A DNA stretch of 64,000 nt, taken from assembly GCF_030052815.1 (NCBI RefSeq), contig NC_079509.1, positions 45,192,750-45,256,749 on the forward strand, in the 5' to 3' direction. Source of the stretch: Hevea brasiliensis. Taxonomy: Eukaryota > Streptophyta > Magnoliopsida > Malpighiales > Euphorbiaceae. Both the position numbers and the translations under genes were made by a program. Within the stretch, counting starts at the first letter, position 1; each line of letters begins with the position of its first letter. A model generated the notes under the pieces. It was not told where the DNA came from, did not search any database, and saw only the letters and a list, made by a program, of their open reading frames with translations. Below are positions 1 through 9,300 of the stretch, piece after piece.

Positions 1-1490
1 ACAAAAAGCCAAAACCTCCAAGACAAAAACCTCTGCTTCCACCATTCAAGAACTCCAGAATGAAATTAAAACCATCAAGTCTGAACTCAAGTAACTCCAA
101 ACCAAATAGAAGGAAGACTCTATTGTCATCCAACTTCTTCTTCAGAAAATTTCTTAAGAAGAAGTCTTAAGAAGATTTCTATGTTGCCGCCCACGCTAGG
201 CCTTTAAGCCAATCCCAAGCTCTTGCTTTAACGTAACCAAAAGCCACTCATCAAAACCCTATCATTTCTTAGAATTCCTTATTCCAAAAAGAGATAGACT
301 AACTGCAAAACCCTTCCACTTCACAAGCTTCTAAAGCCACAGAAAAACTTCAAAAATCATAAGAAAGCCAGCTACAGGAATGGTTAGCAAATCTTATTAA
401 CCATCCTGAGTTTTGTCAAGTTCTGCAAGAGTCCCTTCCTGAAGGACCACATAAAGATGCTATCACTAATATTTGTTTAAAAAATGTAGAGAAAGAGATT
501 GTTTTACATAAACCAAAACCTCTTTCTCAAACTGTTTCCCAAACTTTTTTAACTTAACAAACTGCTTTTCAAACTGATTTAACTCCAAAGCTTGTTTCTC
601 CAATGAATTTAACTTTAAAGCCTGAGGAACCAATTGTTTCTCAAAATTTTTCACAAAATTTTGGTCCCTCTCCACAATGGTTTATCAAAGAATCTTTTCA
701 AAACATTTTAAATATTGAAGATGGTTTTTATGATTTTAACCCAAGTTTGTGTGCAGCAAAGTTCTTCAGCTCTTGGCATTACAAACCCTGGGAACAATAT
801 AAAGACCCAGCTTATTATCAAAGTATTTTGATTAAAACTGGCTCAGTCAAAATAAAACACTTCCCAGAAAACTCTCCCTCTCCAAAATACTCAACTTGCA
901 CCATCATTAAAGTTATCCACCTAATGGACTGGGGACAAAACCTTTCACTTCCCAAAAAATTCCAAGCCAGATATGGAAAAAGCCTTCTTGCCGACCAAGC
1001 TTTCACTTACTGGGATTACCACCAAGCCTGGATTAATGCCTTTTTAATCCAAAACTCTAATTTAACTCATACCTGGCTCTTCTTCTTCAACACTGTTTCT
1101 ACTTTTCACTTTCCTAGATGGTTTGCTAAATGGTGGGCATGGATAGGAGCCACACCTAAAATCTTACCTTCTGAAATTTATCAAGGGTATACCACTTTTA
1201 AAGCCAGATATGTCCCTCCACCAGAAGAAGACTTATCTCTTTTACCTTCAAAGTTCTTAGTTCCTTAAGTTCTTGCCTGGGAATATAACGTTAAACCTAG
1301 ACAACTTATTTAAGGCCCTATTCTGATCCGAAGATTCAAAGTCAAATGGTGGTCTAAGTTTTGATCTTCCAAATACTTTTTGGGAAAGAAAACAACATGT
1401 TGTTGACCTCCCATATGAAACTGGTTTTCATGAATCCCAAATTCCAACGAAAGCTCACCCCATTCAAATGAACAAAGACCAAAGAATTAA
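1..1490 (+). pseudogene. Endogenous pararetrovirus-like locus, forward arm
   Basis: Degenerate pararetrovirus-like (caulimovirid) coding DNA on the forward strand, cut by the window's left edge. Bases 1-161 encode a Lys/Glu/Gln-rich coiled-coil-type stretch and are an inverted copy of 4325-4473. Bases 1362-1480 are an inverted copy of 3521-3638, the segment encoding the N-terminal part of the reverse transcriptase in the reverse arm. Between them lies a Trp-rich ORF (603-1268). No protease motif is visible in this arm, and the frame is closed by several stops before 603 and after 1268. Assignment to a pararetrovirus follows from linkage to the RT of the reverse arm. A scrambled Ty3-like element is less likely. 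It cannot encode a working product. Confidence 0.6.
603..1268 (+). CDS. Trp-rich ORF in the forward pararetrovirus-like arm (fragment)
   Basis: A 221-codon open frame that probably continues a longer decayed polyprotein, because similar composition runs on upstream through stops. It is rich in aromatic residues, with many Trp (for example a WFAKWWAWIG stretch in the C-terminal third), and has no signal peptide or obvious membrane span. I recognise no catalytic motif and assign no function. It sits between the coiled-coil module and the RT start, where the reverse arm has a protease instead. A 70-bp piece of it (about 964-1029) is repeated in the same orientation at 2306-2376. The ATG at 603 is simply the first Met of the open frame, not a demonstrated start. 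Confidence 0.45.
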   Translation: MNLTLKPEEPIVSQNFSQNFGPSPQWFIKESFQNILNIEDGFYDFNPSLCAAKFFSSWHYKPWEQYKDPAYYQSILIKTGSVKIKHFPENSPSPKYSTCTIIKVIHLMDWGQNLSLPKKFQARYGKSLLADQAFTYWDYHQAWINAFLIQNSNLTHTWLFFFNTVSTFHFPRWFAKWWAWIGATPKILPSEIYQGYTTFKARYVPPPEEDLSLLPSKFLVP

Positions 1491-2305
1491 TGTAAAGAAG
1501 AAGAAGAAAGATCAACAGATAATATGATGATGAAGCAAAATAGCGATTAAAGAACAAATAATATGTAACATAATAGATGAATTAAAGTGCAAAATATAAA
1601 TCAATTAAAACATAAAATATGTACGGTAGAACTAGCCACTAATAGATAAATAATTAAATAAACAAAGTAAAATATTATAATTAAATATAAAGTATGGGCG
1701 GTAGAACCAACCACTGATAAATAATTAATAGTAAGAATAAAATTTTCTGAAAATAGGCTTTGATTAAAGCTTGGAAGTTACTTACATATGGAGATAAAAT
1801 TTAAATTTAAAAGGGTAAGGATACAAAGGATGTCAGATGAGAGAAAAGGGAGAAAACTAGGTAAGGGAAAACTCTTCTAGGAAAATTCTGTCTAAGGCTT
1901 GGGTATAACCTCTCCTTTTATAGATGAAGGACGGTTTTGTACAATAATTGGAAGTTACTATTACACATGTGAAAAGTTGGTGGAGTTGGCCGAAAGTGGA
2001 GTTTCCTGTAGCCATGTGAAGTGGAGAAGTTAAATAAAGTTTACTGGAAAATGTCTTTTCTGTAGCTTTGTCAAAGTTAAAATAAGTGAAGTCTGCCAGA
2101 AGTGAAGACTCCCATGTTCATGTGATGATTCAGGAGTGCTTTAAGGTGGAGAAAATGCTAAAACAGTAATCTTCATTATCGTTTCCAAGGCTGACTGCTT
2201 CTGATAAGGTGCTGGCTTTGCTAGAAGTTGCAAAAAAATCTGTCTTGCTTGATAATAGTTGCTTCATTATAGTGAAATATTCTTCCTCCATCTTAGCTTG
2301 GGCAA
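1491..2305 (-). promoter_or_regulatory. Pararetrovirus-like intergenic promoter region, reverse strand
   Basis: About 800 bases without a credible ORF, lying between the two opposed coding arms. Read on the reverse strand, 1922-1914 gives TATAAAAGG followed by a purine-rich stretch, a typical strong plant TATA box. A short AT-rich motif around 'ggtagaacYarccact' occurs twice on the forward strand, near 1625 and 1695. In caulimovirids a large intergenic region with a Pol II promoter follows the RT/RNase H end of the genome. Position and orientation here fit the reverse arm. No PBS complementary to initiator tRNA-Met was found. Activity is not implied. Confidence 0.45.
1914..1922 (-). promoter_or_regulatory. 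TATA box of the pararetrovirus-like intergenic region
   Basis: The reverse complement reads TATAAAAGG, in a GC-richer context than its surroundings. It faces the low-coordinate side, as expected for transcription of a reverse-strand genome copy. Confidence 0.5.
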
Positions 2306-2376
2306 GTAGAGCCAGATACGGAAAAAGCCTTCCTACCAACCAAGCTTTCACTTACTGGGATTACCACCAAGCCTTT
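2306..2376 (+). repeat. 70-bp copy of the forward-arm Trp-rich ORF
   Basis: Nearly identical to 964-1029 in the same orientation. It abuts, without spacer, a reverse-strand RT segment beginning at about 2377. This abrupt junction between forward-type and reverse-type sequence shows that the locus is a mosaic of rearranged pieces. Confidence 0.7.
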
Positions 2377-2543
2377 GGCAACAAGCAAAAAAGTGTTCAG
2401 ATGCTTGAACTGCTGTTCAACAGAGGATGAAAAAATTAAGACATTATCAATATAAACAATGCAGAAAGCAGAATATGGATTGAAGATATCATTCATTATT
2501 CTTTGGTATTCAGATGGAGAATTTTTTAAATCAAATGGCACAT
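2377..2543 (-). repeat. Duplicated RT core segment (catalytic motif altered)
   Basis: Direct duplicate of 3017-3182 with scattered substitutions. Both copies encode, on the reverse strand, the RT palm region around the catalytic Y-I-D-D motif. In this copy the motif reads Y-I-D-N (one base change, Asp to Asn), while the 3017-3182 copy retains Y-I-D-D. The segment is flanked by the forward-type 70-bp piece on one side and by RNase H-like sequence on the other, so it lies out of order and is not part of a functional RT. Confidence 0.7.
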
Positions 2544-2559
2544 TTTTTTGGGTACTATC

Positions 2560-3722
2560 CCAATGTCTAGAAACATACTGAACTATAACTTCTTTATCTT
2601 TTTTCTTTTGTTTTAATATTCTTCCATATCCGACTTCAGAAGTATCGGTTTCGATAATTTTGAAAGCATTGGGGTCGGCTAAGTGTAAGCAAGGAATTTC
2701 TGTAATTTGGGCTTTGATTTTCTAAACAACAAGTGTATTTTCTTGTGTCTAAGGCTTTGGATTTTTCTTGAGTCTGTTATGAAGAGGTTGGAGGATCCTA
2801 TTAAGGTTTGGATAGAAATCTAGAACATAGTTTAGACATCCTAGAAATCTTTAAACTTGAGTTTTCTCAATAATTTTATTAGGAAATTTGTCAACAAAAG
2901 CAAGAGACCTTTCTATAGAAGAGATGGTGCCATTCGAAATATAGTGTCCTAAAAACCTAATTCTGGTCTGAAAAAGACTTATCTTAGAATTAGAGACAAC
3001 TAGACCATTTCTTTTGGCAACAAGCAAAAAAGTGTTCAAATGCTTGAAATGCTATTCAACAGAGGATGAAAAAATTAAGACATCATCAATATAAACAATG
3101 CAGAAAGCAGAATATGGATTAAAGATATCATTCATTATTCTTTGGTATTCAGATGGAGCATTTTTCAAACCAAATGGCATAACTTTTCATTCAAATTGGC
3201 CAAAAGGAACAGTGAAAGCAGTTTTGTAATGATCTTTCGGAGCTATTTAAATTTCCCAAAAACCAGATTTTATATCAAAATTTGAAAAGATATTTGTAGC
3301 AAAAAGTTTTTGGAGAAGATCTTTTCTATTTGGAATGGGGTACCTTATCCATTTTAAAACTTGATTAAGAGGCTTGTAATTAATAACCAGTTGGGAACAC
3401 CTCTTTCAATTTCAGAAGATTTATTAACATAAAAAGTAGCACAACTCCAGGGGGACCTGGAAGGAGAGATTAAACCTTTTGAAAGCAAATCAACAATTTC
3501 TTTTTGACAGTGAAGTTCAAGATCTTTGTTCATTTGAATGGAGAGAGTTTTCATTGGAATTTGGGATTCATGAAAACTAGTTTCATATGGGAGGTCAAAA
3601 ACATGTTGTTTTCTTTCCCAAAAAGTATTTGGAAGATCAGAACAAATAGTATTTTCAATCTGTTGATGAAGAAGAGAAATCTTTTTCTTTAAAACAGGAA
3701 GTTGAAGTTGATTTTGAATCAT
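2560..3722 (-). pseudogene. Pararetrovirus-like reverse transcriptase / RNase H remnant
   Basis: Reverse-strand RT. The N-terminal region (3722-3354) is open for 122 codons. The palm follows, with a recognisable Y-I-D-D motif around 3080-3100. A thumb/connection region (3039-2851) carries the R-F-L-G-H motif seen in plant pararetroviruses and Ty3-like RTs. Decayed sequence to about 2560 resembles the beginning of RNase H. Several in-frame stops and frame changes interrupt the reading, for example just downstream of the catalytic motif and at about 2850. The RNase H active site is not intact. The Ty3/caulimovirid class is clear, but the genus is not determined. Confidence 0.65.
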
Positions 3723-3759
3723 TTAAATTGAAACAGCTTACTTTAAGTTTTGAAGTTCA

Positions 3760-4300
3760 TTTTCTTTTGACAAAATCAAACAATTGAGTTGATTTTCATA
3801 AACAGAACAAGCTTTGATATTATGTAAGTTTCGAGTTTAGGGCTTTTCAATGAAAGGGAAAATAATTTTTTTTCTTTTTGAGTTTAGTAGAAATATGATC
3901 ATAATTAACAGCATAAGGAGTAATGAGATTTATGAATGGAGTGCCAAGTATGACAGTATGATGAATGTTATGCACAAGTAAAAATGAAGTTTTGATTTAC
4001 AAACCGCTATTCAAAACGTATGCATCGGTTTTTGAATCAATTTTGAGATAAGAGTTGTTGGCAGCCTTGAGCCGTTCAGTGGTGGCTTCTCGAAATCTTT
4101 TTCAAATTATTCCTTCCTTGATACAATTAAGGTCAGCACCTATATCAAAGAGAGCAATAGTATCTAATCAAAAATCATCATAAATTTTTAAAGTTATTTT
4201 CACCAAATATTTTTGGGAAGTAACTTGCTTTAAAATAGAAAGAAAATTATCTGGAATATCTTGAAGATTGGCTAGTTGAGGTGTTTCAGTTTCAGGTTCG
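3760..4300 (-). pseudogene. Pararetrovirus-like aspartic protease remnant
   Basis: Reverse-strand sequence between the coiled-coil module and the RT. A D-x-G-A-D motif is encoded at 4146-4132, the place and context of a retropepsin active site. The residue after the catalytic Asp is Ile (codon at 4143-4141), where Thr or Ser is usual. Stops and frame changes break the domain throughout, so there is no long ORF. Retropepsins cleave the viral polyprotein; this copy is inactive. The call depends on the motif and the gene order. Confidence 0.5.
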
Positions 4301-4324
4301 ATTTCATTCTCTTCTTTTTCAAAA

Positions 4325-4473
4325 AATTTCTTAAGAAGAAGTTGGATGACAGCAGAGTCTTCCTTCTATTTGGTTTGGAGTTGCTTGAGTTCAGACTTGA
4401 TGTTTTAATTTCAGTTTTGAGTTCTTAAATGGTGGAAACAGAGGTTTTTGTCTTAGAGGTTTTGGCTCTTTGT
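4325..4473 (-). repeat. Inverted copy of 1-161 (coiled-coil module)
   Basis: The reverse complement matches 1-161 closely, with small indels. The encoded stretch is Lys/Glu/Gln-rich and coiled-coil-like. Together with 3521-3638 versus 1362-1480 it shows that the same genome region is present twice in opposite orientation, about 4 kb apart. Confidence 0.75.
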
Positions 4474-5462
4474 AAGATGGCTATGAGGTCATATGGGTTA
4501 TTGGCTTTGGATGGCACAGAGGTAGAAGGGGTTTCAGAAGATGATACTTTAAAAGAGTGTTGAAGCTTAGTGAGATATTTGATAGTTACCGAATTCACTA
4601 AAAATTAAATTAACTGAAATTACCAGTAATAAAATATTTTCTGCAGTAAGTGATAATCCAGGTCAAACCCTAGAGACTGTATTACTAAATTTTGTGAACT
4701 TATGTAACAGGAAAAGAGAAGGTGGGGGTGTGGGGGTGTGGGGGGTGGTTGTAACACTAAATCAGAAGAAAAAAAATCACGTTCAGAAATTAAAGAACTA
4801 AATTTAAATATGAAACTCTCAAATTAAACAAACTTTAGTTCAAGATAATTCACATTCCTATACATGACTCGATCATAGACAAAAGAAATACAATTATTTC
4901 TTATTGAATACTTAACGTAAATTTACCAAACAGCGAGGTAAAACCCCTGACTTTCCTATACTCATCATTTCGAGCCCAGCACTCTTGTTGACTCTAATTA
5001 TTAACTGAATTGGTATTAAGCAATCCTCATCAAATTAATAACTACTTTAAGAATAGGAAGTAGTTAACCTGAACAACGATTATAAAGCATAAATCATTTA
5101 ATTAACCCTATTATTTCCTTAGGTTATTATCAAAAACTTGGATCATAATCAATAAAACCTAATTGCTACTCACATTCATTCTTACACAACAATTACGGAT
5201 TATGAAGATGAATTAGCAATTGATCAAATCAAATGATTAACTAATAAGCCTTTTTAGCAAATCATTCAATGGATAAAAAATAATTAAATTAGAAAACAAT
5301 AGATATTAAAAAAGGCATAATTTAAATTAAGAACCTGATCTCACAAATCATGCATAAGAACTAGAATCCCTTGAACTAAATTTAGAACTTAGCCACTCAA
5401 GTTCATGGCTTACAAAAAATTGAAGAAAAATAAAGAAGAAATCTAAAAAGAGAATGGAGAAT

Positions 5463-5854
5463 TGTAACACCCTAGGCAAATCCCACATCGGCAAAACACG
5501 GGAGAGATGCTGGGTTTATAAGTTGGCAGTTCGTAACGCCTAGCGACGCGTTTTAAAATTGTGAGGGCTTTAGCCCAGAGCGGACAATATCACTAGTAGG
5601 CTAGGCCATTACATTTGTGGTATTAGAGCCGCTCTACGTGCAACCTTGGGCGATGGTGGGGCAAACCTCAGCGAGGACGCTGAGTCCCATAAGGGGAGTG
5701 GATTGTAACACCCTAGGCAAATCCTAAATTGGCAAAACATGGGAGAGATGCTAGGTTTATAAGTTGGTGGTTCGTAACCCCTAGCGACGAGTTTTAAAAC
5801 TATGAGGGCTTCGGCCCAGAGCGGACAATATCACTAGTGGGCCGGGCCATTACA
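5463..5854 (+). mobile_element. TRIM retrotransposon with 151-bp LTRs
   Basis: Two near-identical 151-bp direct repeats, 5463-5613 and 5704-5854, each start TGTAACACCCTAGG and end CCATTACA. Just inside the left one is TGGTATTAGAGCC (5618-5630), a PBS matching initiator tRNA-Met. Just before the right one is a purine-rich tract (AAGGGGAGTGGA, about 5692-5703) that serves as PPT. The internal part is only 90 bp and codes for nothing, which defines a TRIM. LTR ends and the internal segment are alike in sequence to the adjacent Cassandra unit, but these LTRs lack the 5S-like module. Confidence 0.85.
5618..5630 (+). other. TRIM primer-binding site (initiator tRNA-Met)
   Basis: TGGTATTAGAGCC differs by one base from the canonical TGGTATCAGAGCC complement of the initiator tRNA-Met 3' end, and lies 4 bases after the LTR. 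Confidence 0.8.
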
Positions 5855-5946
5855 TTTGAATTATAACAGTCGAGCTCCAACCACTAGATGAATTGTCCGC
5901 TTTGGCTATAAGCCTCATGGTTTTGTCCCATAGGTGGAATGGAGAA

Positions 5947-6020
5947 CTTTCCAGGAGGTCATCCATCCTAGGATTTCTCTCAAGCGAGCACGCTTAACCC
6001 TAGAGTTCTTCCAACTCTCC
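5947..6020 (-). promoter_or_regulatory. 5S rRNA-like Pol III promoter module in the Cassandra LTR
   Basis: Reverse reading contains TTAAGCGTGCTCGCTTGAG, then CCTAGGATGGATGACCTCCT. These correspond to the A-box/intermediate element and C-box of the plant 5S internal control region with a few changes. Cassandra LTRs are known to carry such a module and can be transcribed by Pol III. Whether this copy is active is unknown. Confidence 0.8.
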
Positions 6021-6224
6021 AGGCCATTCCACCAAAAGGCGCTTCTAGTGATTAGTTTTTCCATTTTATATATCATTACTTTTTGAAGCCAAGACCAACA
6101 CCGTGCTTTGCCGATGTGGGATTTGCCTAAGGGACCTTTCTCACTCCCTTTTGGGACTCAGCGTACTAGCTGAGGTTTGCCCGACCATCGCCCAAGAGGA
6201 CACGCAAGTGGTTCTGATACCAAT

Positions 6225-6455
6225 TGTAATGGTCGGGCTCCAACCACTAGAGGAATTGTCCACTTTGGCCATAAGCCTCACGATTTTGTCCCATAGTTGG
6301 AATGGAGAACTTCCCAGGAGGTTACCCATCCTAGGATTTCTCTCAAGCGAGCACACTTAACCCTGGGAAGTTCTCCATTCCACCTATGGGACAAAACCGT
6401 GAGGCTTATGGCCAAAGCGGACAATTCCTCTAGTGATTGAAGTCCCATCATTACA
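6225..6455. repeat. Palindromic Cassandra LTR end
   Basis: Arms 6225-6323 and about 6363-6455 are inverted copies of each other with few mismatches. Each begins or ends with TGTAAT/ATTACA, and they are separated by about 40 bp of 5S-like sequence (6309-6366). This could fold into a long hairpin. It marks the right border of the composite insertion. Confidence 0.8.
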
Positions 6456-7283
6456 AAAATTAAGGTCTTCTATGGTGTTAGAAGGTCTGCATGGTTGTCT
6501 CTTCGCTGCTGCCAAAGATGGTATTTATAATCCAAAACCTAATCCACAAACTTGGAAAACTTTTGAATTTTGAAAAGATAAATTTCTGCTTTGTAATTAC
6601 GGTTAATTTTTAGCCTATTTCCTTACGATTCTGCCTCTGCCTTCTTCAGGAAAGTTGTAGCCCTACTTCTTAGTTTTCCAACGGGTACTCATTTGCCCAA
6701 ATCGGAGGTCTACAGCCCAAGTTATGGGCCAAAAACTAAAATTGGTTCTGATAAATGGTCCAGCCCATAATTTTGACTTCATTGCTGTTTTTGATAATTA
6801 AAATGGCCTTATCTCACTTCTAGCCCTTCACAATAGTTGTAGAGGTAGTTCTTAAGGTTCAATTAGGCCTAGGTTTGCTTCATTTGGACCTCCAGAGCTC
6901 CAGATATAAAATAAATCCCAAGACTGGTCATGACAAATCAAGTATGGGCTTTTGCAATAGATCCATAACTCATTTTGTCAACCTTAGAGACTGATTTGAG
7001 CTTTGGTCCCTCTTTGTCATTTGTAGAGCTCTAACTTAGTTTTTTTAATGAATTAAACAACATTGAATTTGGAGACCCACAACTTTAGAAACACTTGAAA
7101 AATACAGCAAATGTCAAATTAATGCAAATGCTGAAAATTTCTCTATTCAACATAATTATTCCAACAACTCTCTAAAAATATGCCTAATTGGTAATTATAC
7201 TTTAATCAACTGAATTAGGCATAAAAATACACTAGAAACACTAAATGTGATGGGAGTAAAATTAATAAATTATGCACTTATCA

Positions 7284-8319
7284 ATTTCCTCCACACTTAT
7301 TCATGCTTGTCCTCAAGCATGACTTAAACTCTCAATCAACTCCACTTAGAAGTTCACTTAACTTCACCCCATCACAACATTTTCTAATAAAAGATTAAAA
7401 GTTTGAAAGAAGAGGCAAGTAAGGTAATAACTATCACAACAAATTCATCAACACCATACCAATATATCAATAATTCTCCAACACAAAACAAAAGGCTTGA
7501 AATCAATTAAGCTCACACAATTAAAGTTTCATAAAATTTTAAATCAATACACACCAAAACACAAGGCTAATTTATTAAGGCACAACAATTATAGCTCTTT
7601 GCAAATCTTAGGGGAGATAGAAATGACCCTTTATTTTATTTTATTTTATTTGAAATTGGTACTACTCTCTCGTCACAGTTACTTTTTATTTTATTTTATT
7701 TTATTTTATTTTATTTTAATCGTCACCTTCAGAAAAGTACCTTGCTCATATCCTAGCTAGCTTTTGGCCTGAGAATCTATATGGGGTTCATAAAGACCCC
7801 TGGTTACTTTGCTTAACTAAAATAGCAGAGCAATTTTTAAGTTCAGCCTTTTATTTCCCACAATTTATGCATCTACATATTATAAAGTGCCCTGATAGAT
7901 TAAACAAAGTTCTGAAATATGCATGACACTAGTTTAAAGCACACATAATTAATCATTCACCATTAAATCAAGCCTAAATGATTTATGCTGGAAAAAAAAT
8001 TGCTCTATGGTATGGAGAAGAGGGAAAATCCATCATTAAAGTTACTATTACCTTGCCTAAAATCTCAAAAATTCAATCTAAAATAAAAAAGTTATTTCAA
8101 AGACAAAGCACTTCTCTCCAAGAGTTAATATAGAATCATGAATCAAGCTTATGAGAACGATTTTTTTTTTTCAAAAAAAAATTGCAGCAACAAATTTCTC
8201 CTCCCCCACACTTAAAACTTACATTGTCCCCAATGTAAAGCCCAAATGCAAAAGAAAAGAAAAAATGCTAGAAAATAAAATAAAATAAGATAAGGGAAAG
8301 AAAACAAATCTGATTGTGG
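7284..8319 (-). other. 3' untranslated region and PPT of the reverse Athila-like element
   Basis: No credible ORF. The reverse-strand PPT GTGTGGAGGAAAT abuts the LTR at 7296-7284, preceded by a hairpin-like 'gcttgaggacaagc' motif typical of Athila 3' ends (about 7300-7325). An interrupted TTTTA microsatellite spans about 7630-7720. The 87-codon forward frame that crosses it is low-complexity. Confidence 0.7.
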
Positions 8320-8790
8320 CTAACAAGCCACCCATGAGTTACCTCCTAAAAAACGGTTTTGTTTATCATTGTTAGCTCGACATGGCAAAGCTCCTTGATC
8401 CACATAAATTGGGTTACTCAATTTGAGCTCCTCCACTGAATGCTCCTGAAACCCCTTATAAAATGGCTTGAGTCTATGACTGTTGACCTTGAACACTTTA
8501 TTAGTTCCTAAACTTTGAATTTTAACTGCACTATAAGGAAACACATTAGTAACAACAAAGGGTCCAATCCAATGAGAACGCAACTTACCAGGCATCAGCT
8601 TCAATATGGAATTATACAACAAAACCTTTTGCCTAATCACAAAATGCTTTCTTAGTTTGTCATGGAATGCCTTGGTCTTTTCTTTATAGATCCTAGAATT
8701 CTCATAAGCCTCAAGTCAAATTTCCTCTAATTCATGCCATTGTAATTTTCTTTCCAACTCATCATCCATGCTTAACTCAAAAACATCCTA
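8320..8790 (-). pseudogene. Integrase C-terminal tail of the Athila-like pol
   Basis: Reverse-strand reading ends in the conserved tail found after the integrase core in Athila/Ty3 pol: a '[12 protein letters not shown]' stretch followed by '[10 protein letters not shown]'. The tail binds DNA nonspecifically in integrases. Upstream, after one stop, it joins the protease region directly at about 8790. The H2C2 finger, the D-D-E core, RNase H and RT are all absent, so about 2.5 kb of pol has been lost in a single step or several. The frame 8640-8320 is open for 106 codons. Confidence 0.75.
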
Positions 8791-9300
8791 CACAAATGTA
8801 TCAACAACATCAATAGAAAAGAAAAGACATAATGATCATCAGCAGGATACTTCATGGCATCAAAGATATTAAATTTGACAGTCTCTCCATTAAACTCCAT
8901 AGTTAAGGTACCATCATCCATTTCAATTTTTGTCTTGGTAGTTTTTAGGAAAGGTCTTCCAAACAAAATCAAAGCTGACTTTGAAGTGAGAGCACTATCC
9001 TCCATATCTAGAATGTAAAAATCTGCAGGAAAAATTAATTCTCCAACCTGCACCAACACATCCTCAACTACTCCCAATGGGTAAGCATTAGAACGATCAA
9101 CTACTAAATAATGATACTGGTTTCTTTCAAAGGACCCAAATTTAAAGTTTAAAAAACTGAATTTAACATAACATTAATAGATGCTCCTAAATCTGCCATT
9201 GCACCTTCAAATCTAGAATCACCTATTTTGCAGGGAATAGAAAATAAACTTGGATCCTTACATTTAGGGGGTAATTTTTACTGAACTAATGCCGAAACAT
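8780..9300 (-). pseudogene. Aspartic protease region of the Athila-like pol
   Basis: On the reverse strand, around 9200, the sequence encodes A-D-L-G-A-S-I-N, the Athila version of the retropepsin active site (D-L-G-A-S). It is followed by the flap/C-terminal half with an 'LFGRPFLKT' motif in the open segment 9077-8772. The active site and C-terminal half lie in different frames, and stops occur around 9100-9290. A normal protease would process Gag-Pol. Here it is broken and fused to the integrase tail. Confidence 0.7.

Larger units (their letters stand above)
5862..6455 (-). mobile_element. Cassandra-type TRIM (5S-like LTRs), reverse, rearranged right end
   Basis: Left LTR about 5862-6136. 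The internal part (about 6137-6224) has a reverse PBS TGGTATCAGAACC (6222-6210) and a purine-rich tract read on the reverse strand at about 6154-6136. A second LTR begins at 6225. Both LTRs contain a segment closely resembling the 3' two-thirds of plant 5S rRNA, the hallmark of Cassandra TRIMs. The right LTR runs only to the 5S-like module (about 6360) and is then followed by an inverted copy of its own outer part (6363-6455), giving a palindrome. Together with 5463-5854 it forms one insertion: AGAAT precedes 5463, AAAAT follows 6455, and the partner LTR keeps the empty site near 12146. Confidence 0.8.
4580..7283 (-). repeat. 3' LTR of the reverse Athila-like element (with TRIM insertion)
   Basis: Begins TGATAG on the forward strand and ends CTTATCA. 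It matches 11276-12970 throughout except for a 993-bp insertion at 5463-6455. Without the insertion the LTR is about 1.7 kb, like its partner. A G-rich tract at 4711-4747 corresponds to a pure G run (about 11417-11432) in the other LTR. Confidence 0.88.

Noticed and set aside
5947..6020. Genuine 5S rRNA gene
   Set aside because: Only the 3' two-thirds is matched, with substitutions, and it is part of a TRIM LTR present in two copies.
6103..6360. Opposed ORFs of 85 and 71 codons
   Set aside because: They lie entirely inside the Cassandra LTR and internal sequence, which are noncoding.
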